Positions 57,023-64,000 of a DNA stretch of 64,000 bases are shown one piece after another. Each line of letters begins with the position of its first letter. Position 1 is the first letter of the stretch. Origin of the DNA: Mercurialis annua (lineage: Eukaryota; Streptophyta; Magnoliopsida; Malpighiales; Euphorbiaceae); NCBI RefSeq assembly GCF_937616625.2, contig NC_065574.1, forward strand, positions 52,728,052 to 52,792,051, given 5' to 3'. Position numbers and translations under genes: made by a program. The notes under the pieces were generated by a model, which was not told where the DNA came from, did not search any database, and saw only the letters and a list, made by a program, of their open reading frames with translations.

Positions 57023-57395
57023 CGCAACAACAACACATACATCCTGTTTGAATGCCAACTTTTGTTTTAGTACAAATATTGCACCTCATCACAATCGCTT
57101 ACCCAATGTCATAATTATACGTTTTATTTTATTTGGATGTATAAATATAAAAATTGTGTACTTGATTCAAAAGAGTCAAGATTGATAAATCTCTAAAATC
57201 GTATTAATTTTTTAAAAAAAAACATATGAAATTTTCGAAACTGTATCGCAAATCAATTTGGTTCTTTGAAGATTAATTTTTTAGTTTTCTTTGAAGATTA
57301 ACTTTTTTAAAACATATAGATACATAGATTCAATTCTAATAGTTTGGTATGGTTTGACACAAAAATCACTAGATCTACAAATATTATTTTATAAA

Positions 57396-57446
<51 letters not shown>

Positions 57447-58041
57447 TAAAAAATAAAAAATAAAAAATAAACAAAAGATAAACACATTCAATAGATCGAA
57501 GAAGACGGTCGAAAAAAAATTCTGTTCGTGTAAGCGGGGTGTGGCAGATGATGGCGGCCGAGAATAGTGGCCAGAAAACGGTGAAGTGGTCAGTGGCGGT
57601 TAGAGGTGAAGTGGTTTGGTTGGATTTATTCGTATTTTTTTAATTTAATTTTTGGGATATTTTTTATTTATTGTGAGATTTTAGTTGACACTTGATATGG
57701 AGGCAGATTTTTGTTGGATGTAACATTAAAAAATTGCTGCCACGTCATTATTTTTTAAAAAAAAATTGACAATTTTTAAGTTCAGAGAATTAAACGAGTG
57801 TCGTCACAAAATTCAGGACGTCCAATAATCATTTAAAAAAAAATTATTGATCAGAGATCTAAATTTCAGGAGTTATGAGTGATTATCAGGCCACAAACCA
57901 CCAAAAGGAATCTTTAAACGTAAATAGAGTTGAAGCAGATAGGATTCACATTAATTTCTATAACAGTCCACATTATATATCTTTTATTTTCAACATTGGC
58001 ATATTATAATAAGTGACCAATGAAGTGTTGAATTTTGAAAC
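57023..58041. other. Intergenic DNA with a TA microsatellite
   Basis: No gene. 57530-57610 is a short GC-rich patch (TGGCGGCCGAGAATAGTGGC). The rest is AT-rich and may include old MITE debris. Confidence 0.4.
57398..57443. repeat. (TA)n microsatellite
   Basis: Uninterrupted TA dinucleotide, about 23 units, followed by AAAAATAAAAAATA repeats. Confidence 0.95.
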
Positions 58042-58044
58042 AAC

Positions 58045-58193
58045 CACTACTAGAAAATTGCATTTTAGCAACGGATTTTTCCGTCGCTAAAGGCTAAAAT
58101 TCGTCGGTAAATTAAGTTTTCCGTTGGTAAAAGGCTAAAATCCGTCGTTAAATCAAAACATTTCCGTCGGTGATTCTCTGTTTTCTAGTAGTG
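58045..58193. mobile_element. CACTA-type MITE, 149 bp
   Basis: Ends CACTACTAGAAAATTGC and GTTTTCTAGTAGTG with the duplication AAC (58042-58044, 58194-58196). The body repeats TTTTCCGTCGCTAAAGGCTAAAAT in three variants, the same CCGTCGC theme as 25788-26053. Confidence 0.92.
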
Positions 58194-58196
58194 AAC

Positions 58197-60583
58197 CGCA
58201 ACAACTATCCTTACACTAATTAAGAAATTGTTTATCTTAATTAATCTGTATTTATGTCCAAATGTAACTCTCTAGAGTTTGGACTTTTCTATGATTTTTT
58301 TAAACTATATATTATAAAAGTGACTAGGTGATGTCATTGATTTAATAATAATTTCAATACATTTGTCGTCATCAATAATGGATTATAGCACATTAATAAA
58401 GTCACACGCAAATTTGACTCTTAATATTAATTAATTAATGTTTATGTTTCTAGCTTATCTGCATGTCACACTTGTCCAGTCCAAGATTTCATTTTCTTCC
58501 TTTTTATTTTTGTTTTCATTGTTTACTTTTCATGGCCCACAATGTTTATCTTTCTAAAAAAACATTGTTTCACTTTTTTTAATATATGACCTATAAAATT
58601 TTCTAATCAGATTGATAATTTTAAATTTTTTATATTCAGATTAACTTTCATTCAAGCAGTATAGATTTTTTTGTGAGAAATAGATTTTAACCCTAAGTAT
58701 TAAATAGTTGTATATATAAATACGGTTCAAACCTGCAATATCACTTAAATCAGAAAAATATCTTATCAATTCATTTGCGATTTGGAGTTAAAATTACTAA
58801 CTTTCCTGTAATTTGTTTCTATTTTGACAGACCTATATTAATAATTAAAACAAAGCATGTGATGAATATATAAATTGATTGATTTTGGCAATTTAGTATA
58901 ATCAAATAACTCATTATTAAATGAATTTATATCTTTATAAAGGATTTATGTGCTTCCATAATGAAGTGCCTGTCAAAATTCCATGTGCCCGAGTTCCATT
59001 TCAATTTGATTCACACTTAGACCCTACTGTCTAGCAAAATAATTGGTGCTATCTTTATTTATCTTTCTTTCTTTTTACCTTTCAAATGTATTATTTTTCA
59101 ATCTATGATGAAAGTAATAATTTATTTTATATCTTACTAAACGACCTTCTTATACTTTATATTAAAAAAAATTAAAGATAATTCATTTAAAATAAATGGT
59201 TAATGTAAATTTTTAATTTTTAATAGATTTACTATTAATCTATGAGCATAAATTATATGAATTAATCAATAAATTGTTGATCAATTGGTTTAAGTGGTGG
59301 ATAATAGTATATTAAAATCGTGGATTTATTCTCACAAGCATTTTTCTTTTCTAATCATAAAAAAAGTACGAATTAAAAAAAATATGATATATAATTTTAG
59401 AAAACTAATTTTATTTACAATTTTAATAAACATATAATTTTTGGCTAATTCTATTTTAATTTGAAAGGTTATATTACAGCTTTATTTGATAAACATTTAA
59501 GATTACTGAAATGATTTAAAGTGAATGGCTTGTGTATTTAACAAGATTGCAATTGCATAAAAATAAACTATTTTGACTATAAAATTTGATTAAGATGTGT
59601 GTATATAAATTTCATATATGTTCGGCACATAAAATAAAATGAAATTTAAATGAAATAGAATAATTACTTTATTTTTTTTATAAATAATATATATTCTATA
59701 AAATCAGGAAATAATATAGAATAACGATAGAATTTTTGTTTTGAATTGAAGAGTTACCAATAATAAAAACAACAATTTTTTTTTAATACATTGTGGATAT
59801 AAATAATTTTACAATTTTTTACAAATAATACTTAAGTTTTAGTTTCTCTTCCAACACATACTTTGTACTTCAATTCATAATTAAAAGAATTATGAATTTT
59901 AAATTTTAGAAAAATAAAGTATTTCCTATAAATGTTTTTTTTTTTTTAAAACAGCATGACGATTATATAGATATATAATTGACAAAGAAATATAATTAGC
60001 ATAATAAGTTATTTTTGTTGTCACTTCCTATCGTTCCTTTCTCATACAATTGATAAAGAATGTAATTAACATTACATAAAAAAAAAGAGTTTCACTTTTT
60101 TTATTAAGAGATTGTATTGTTTTGAATTATTGGGTGATAACAATAAATATTAATTAAGTATGTCTTCTGTGATTTATAAGAATTGTGTTGCATTGGTTTA
60201 ATATTGTGCCTAACAATGTACAGAACTTCATATAAGTTGTAAAATTTTCCTTTTAAAAACATCATAAGTTGTAAAATATTCAGTTAAGTTTGAAATTCTG
60301 CATTGGATTTCATTGTTAATATATTTAAGAGAAACTAAAACAAGAGCACATCAAACTATAAAACAATGATAAATGATAAAGGAATTGTCGATATAATAAT
60401 GTAAAACTGAAGCAATAATACATCATTATATCAAAAATTTAGTAATCTAAATTTCTGACAAAAATAAAACTAAAGCTAACTCCAAATCTAAGCTAAATTC
60501 CTAAAACAATGGTCCTAACCAAAAAACATAAAACAATAACAATGAACATAAATTAAAACATAAAAAAATTCAGCAAACATCAA
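58197..60583. other. AT-rich intergenic DNA and 3' flank of the prolamin-like gene
   Basis: Nothing supportable except the expected 3' UTR of the minus-strand gene near 60400-60583. Confidence 0.4.
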
Positions 60584-61165
60584 TCAATGGGTCCTGCAAA
60601 ACTCAATTAGAGGAGGAGGCACCAACGGAGCCAAAATTCCAGGAATAGTTTGATCTCCATTAAAGCAATCCGCACCCCATCTTCTATACTCCGCGCAACA
60701 CTGTGCACCAATTTCGACATTCGGAAAAAATATATTAACCGCAGCTCTTAACCAACAAGAAGATATATCAAAAGCAGTTGCCCAACATTGTTGATAGTCG
60801 ATACCGGATGGAGGATTCGGAGGATGATAAGCTGATGGCGGCGGGTTTGGTTTAGGAATTTGAGGTGTTGACGGATAAGGGATAACCGGTTTAGGAACTT
60901 GAGGTGTTGACGGGATAAACGGGTTACCTGCTATTGGTGGTGGTTTAGGAGTAGGGTTAGGGTTTCCAGAATTTGCCAGGCAATCGCATGTGCAATAACA
61001 AATATCGTCCGAACCAGAACCGCGATAATGATTATACACTTTCGTGCAAGTTGGAGGACAATTGAAATTACATACTACTTCACATGGTAAGACATAGCTA
61101 AATGCTAAATCACATGTTGCTAACCATATAGTAATCAAAACCATGCATATTGTGACCGAATTCAT
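60584..61165 (-). CDS. Secreted cysteine-rich prolamin-like protein, 193 aa
   Basis: The C-terminal part (about 122-193) has the six-cysteine pattern of the plant Prolamin_like (ECA1/EC1-related) family. Cys are at 127, 137, 156, 157 (the CC pair, in E-I-G-A-Q-C-C), 167 and 190. Such proteins are small, secreted and often reproductive (egg cell or early seed). Residues 1-23 are a signal peptide (hydrophobic I-C-M-V-L-I-T-I-W-L, cut after A-F-S). Unusually, a second eight-Cys module follows (28, 32, 36, 40 then 56, 58, 60, 62 as CxCxCxC), then a Pro-rich spacer (about 66-121, S-T-P-Q-V-P-K-P repeats). The start chosen is the ATG at 61165, not the in-frame ATG at 61225: it begins the signal peptide, and the TATA box at 61242 would put the transcript start downstream of 61225. 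Single exon. The exact role is unknown. Confidence 0.85.
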   Translation of the reverse strand: MNSVTICMVLITIWLATCDLAFSYVLPCEVVCNFNCPPTCTKVYNHYRGSGSDDICYCTCDCLANSGNPNPTPKPPPIAGNPFIPSTPQVPKPVIPYPSTPQIPKPNPPPSAYHPPNPPSGIDYQQCWATAFDISSCWLRAAVNIFFPNVEIGAQCCAEYRRWGADCFNGDQTIPGILAPLVPPPLIEFCRTH

Positions 61166-61241
61166 TCTTTTCCTGCTTCTACTTGGTATATAATAAATAG
61201 TATATTTTTTTTGCTTTACATGCATTGAAATTATGAGACCA

Positions 61242-61249
61242 TATTTATA
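61242..61249 (-). promoter_or_regulatory. TATA box of the prolamin-like gene
   Basis: TATAAATA on the minus strand after TTCC. It predicts initiation near 61210 and a leader of about 45 nt to the ATG at 61165. Confidence 0.6.
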
Positions 61250-62846
61250 GAAGAGGAATTTTGAACTTATTCAACTTCTAGTTGTTGAGTTTTATTTAAG
61301 TTCTATAGTTGAAATCGACTTTAAATTAAATTGCTATTTCTCCGTATTAGTACATTAATATACATCCAATCTAGAAGAAAGAAACTTATAGCATAATGGT
61401 TTCCTCGACCGTCCCTTGACCCTATAACATATCTATGGATAAATTGATGAACCAGCAAGGATATAAAATATCTTACCTATTATTCTCTATCTTAAAATAT
61501 TTGCATTAATTTTGTTTTTCCAATATTGCAAAAATCTTTCTCTGATTCTCTTTTGGGATTATAATCCATTAATTAAAAAAAACAGAATCTTAAAAAAGTG
61601 ACGATTATTAGTTTAAAAGGACCAGAAAATAAAAGCTTACTAGTATACTTCAACTTTTAATATTTTCTGAAAAAACTCAATAATATTATGTAAATTTAAA
61701 TAAAATATCACTCAAATTAACTTGATTTTTTTTTTAAAATAAACCATGTGATTACTGTCATTGAATACATTAATCGGGGAATTATATTTTCTAAGGAAAG
61801 TAATTAAAACTCTCTGATACACTGAAATAGTATCAAAGTTTTTGTTTCTTAATTTGCCAATTCTCGTGAGCAAATAAAGAAACTACACTTTATAACGCTG
61901 CCTGTTATACTAGAAAAGAGCCTAAAAAACTTTTATTTCTCTATCAATTCTTTTGTTGCTTAATTGCCTTATCCATGGGTCCTCTAATAATAAAGAAAAT
62001 AGTAATAATGTTATGAATTAACCGATTTAAGCAATATTTTTGTCGAGTTGGGTTAACATTTTTAATTCGGTAAAAAAAATTAAAATTAATCTTCAAAATT
62101 TTGGTTAATTGAACTAACTAAATATTTATCTATTTTAATTTTTATTAGTTTAACCAAATTAACAGAGTAATTTAATCGAGTCAATTTCATATTTTTAAAA
62201 TTATAATTAATAGTTTTAATTAGAACTATTAATTTAGTCAATTTAGTTAAAGAGATAATATAATTTAATTAATATAATTTAAAATCGATCAATTAAAACC
62301 GAACCAAGTATTATATACACATATGTTCCTCTTTTACCCTTAATATAAATGGATATAATTTATAGAATATTGTGTATCATAAATACATATGTTTGACTAT
62401 CTTACATTTTTAATGCAAAATTTAATGACTAATTCTTTTTTAATATAGTAATTCTAAATTAACTCAAGAATCAAAAAGGGTACAAAGGGAAGAATTTTTA
62501 GTAATTAAAGTTTTCTTAATATGTATGAAATTAGAAAGTGGACAAATAAAATGGGACGGAGGAAGTACATAATAACAATACTTCCTACATATATCTTTAG
62601 ATTTATGTTATTTAATGTTTTTTTACCGCTTGATCTGATATGCAAACGAATAAATAAATAAATTTTTTTAGAACTTACACTTTTAAAAAGAATTAGAGCA
62701 AATAAAAATTTGACACAGAAAAAAATATAAAAAGTAGTACAAGTTGATGGATTATACAAATCATAATCATCACAAAAATATTTAATTCAATTTTTTTATA
62801 CCAACGTATTTAAATTGATGTGATATTTATTTTTCATTGCACTTCT
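61250..62846. other. Upstream region of the prolamin-like gene and AT-rich DNA
   Basis: No gene. 62040-62320 has repeated TTTAGTTAA / GGTTAATTGAACTAAC text. 62535-62567 looks like one end of a Stowaway (GTGGACAAATAAAATGGGAC then GGAGGAAGTA) without a matching left end. Confidence 0.4.
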
Positions 62847-62855
62847 TATTATAAA

Positions 62856-63157
62856 GGGTTAATGTTAAAAAAAATTACGAACTTTACATGTTTTCTCATT
62901 TTAATCATGTAGTTTAAATTTTCTCATTTTCATACACGAACTACCACTTTTTCTCAAATTCATGCACGGTATTGAGGTGACACTCATTCATTGGTGTAAA
63001 ATGACCTCCACCTCAGCTAATTACACCAATGGAGTCGTGACACCTCAGCACCGTATATGAATTTGAGAAAAAATAATAGTTCGTGTATGAAAATGAGAAA
63101 ATTTAAACTGTGTGATTAAAATGAGAAAACGTTGGTGAATTTTTATGACATTAACCC
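62856..63157. mobile_element. Mutator-type MITE, 302 bp
   Basis: Inverted repeats of more than 100 bp, beginning GGGTTAATGT and sharing TTTTCTCATTTTAATCA, ATTTTCTCATTTTCATACAC and GAACTA in both arms. A perfect 9-bp duplication TATTATAAA flanks it (62847-62855, 63158-63166). Non-coding. Confidence 0.93.
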
Positions 63158-63166
63158 TATTATAAA

Positions 63167-64000
63167 ATGGTACTCATTAACTCGCATAACTCTTCTTATT
63201 ATTATCATCATAATCTCCTAGTGCATAAATATAGCTCATGCAATCTGACATGTTACACAAAATTAAGGATTGATTATAGTAAAAAGATCAACAAAAAAGG
63301 ATTGACTATAGTAAAGTGATTATGTTTAAAATCTTTTTTCCCATATAAATTTTCTTCTAATTAATAACAGGAGTAATTAAATACTGCCGTTACCTTTTTA
63401 ACCTGCCACCAAAAAATTAGCACTATGATTAAGCGTCAAAATTTTCTTGAATACGCGTATATAAATAAATTACGTTTCTAATATAAACTTTTGTCTTAAC
63501 AGTTTATGGCAAGTTAAAATTATAAATTCCTATATAAATATAGATAATAAATTTATTTTGAAAATTGCTCTAAAATTTAAAACTTTTTACTTTTACTTTT
63601 AGCTATATTTTAAAGGCTTTTATTTAATTTGTTGGCTTAAATATTTTTATTTATTTTTACGGAATTAATAATTACAGCATTGGTTATTTTTCAATTAATA
63701 ATGAGTACAGATAGCATTAATAGGTCTTTTAATTAAAGTCAATTAATTATTTAAAAAATATTATAAAAATATGTAGCATTTGTATTTTATAATTTATACG
63801 CAAGTTAAAATGTGATGTCCTTTAATTTTATTGAAAAAGATGAACGTATGTAAAAAAAAAATATCTTAATTTTAGCAGAATACTGTTGAACGTTTATATT
63901 ATTTATATGAAAAGAGGAACCGCTTATATATAATAATTTGGATAAATTGTCAAAAAAATAAAATTGGATAAGATGAAACTATTATTATTATATAAAAGAA
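63167..64000. other. AT-rich DNA at the right edge
   Basis: No feature supported. Confidence 0.4.

Noticed and set aside
61166..61225. Upstream 20-residue extension of the prolamin-like protein
   Set aside because: It would bury the signal peptide behind a basic tail, and the TATA box position implies that transcription starts downstream of this ATG.

Overview
This window is plant nuclear DNA, almost certainly from a eudicot. Support comes from an intron-containing ERO1 gene, an intronless CC-type (ROXY-class) glutaredoxin, a secreted prolamin-like cysteine-rich protein, AT-rich intergenic DNA, and many plant transposon types: Ty3/gypsy Tekay-like and Athila-like elements, Copia SIRE-like remains, hAT, CACTA, Mutator-like, Stowaway and a tRNA-derived SINE. 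I cannot name the species.

Host genes are few, and the four recognised or plausible ones are all on the minus strand. They are the 5' part of ERO1 (1-911, running off the left edge), a CC-type glutaredoxin (10261-10683), an unrecognised 150-aa ORF (13647-14099) and a secreted prolamin-like protein (60584-61165). A fifth possible coding unit is a 78-aa ORF repeated in a four-copy, about 618-bp tandem array (45072-47547).

Layout: 1-3.3 kb is ERO1 plus AT-rich DNA. 3.3-7.0 kb is an old minus-strand Tekay-like LTR and pol remnant carrying a Stowaway MITE. 7-18.6 kb holds the glutaredoxin and the 150-aa ORF among MITEs and local duplications. 18593-44859 is one nest of four transposons: a non-coding Tekay-like LTR element (TSD AAAGA), with an Athila-like element inserted in its 5' LTR (20640-37767, TSD GTCAT), a hAT element inside that (23181-27367, TSD TCGAACGG) and a CACTA-type MITE inside the hAT transposase gene (25788-26053). 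45-47.5 kb is the tandem array. 48.6-51.5 kb holds a second SINE copy and decayed Copia sequence. 51905-57013 is a Mutator-like element (9-bp TSD ATCCTTTTT) split by a 3.9-kb CACTA element (53018-56924, TSD ACT). The remainder is AT-rich DNA with two more MITEs and the prolamin-like gene.

The most unusual signal is that several LTR-retroelement families here each carry their own cluster of short, CpG-containing palindromic repeats. The Athila-like element repeats units built around TCGATCGA or TTGGTCGA with GCTTC or CATGTC arms. They occur in both LTRs, in two non-coding internal sites and, in frame, inside the gag-pol ORF. The Tekay-like LTRs carry an array of GTGCACGNNCGTGCAC units whose copy pattern differs between the two LTRs of one element. 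The older LTR carries GTGTCGCGACAC-type palindromes. All boundaries, TSDs and domain calls were read by eye. No alignment or database search was run.
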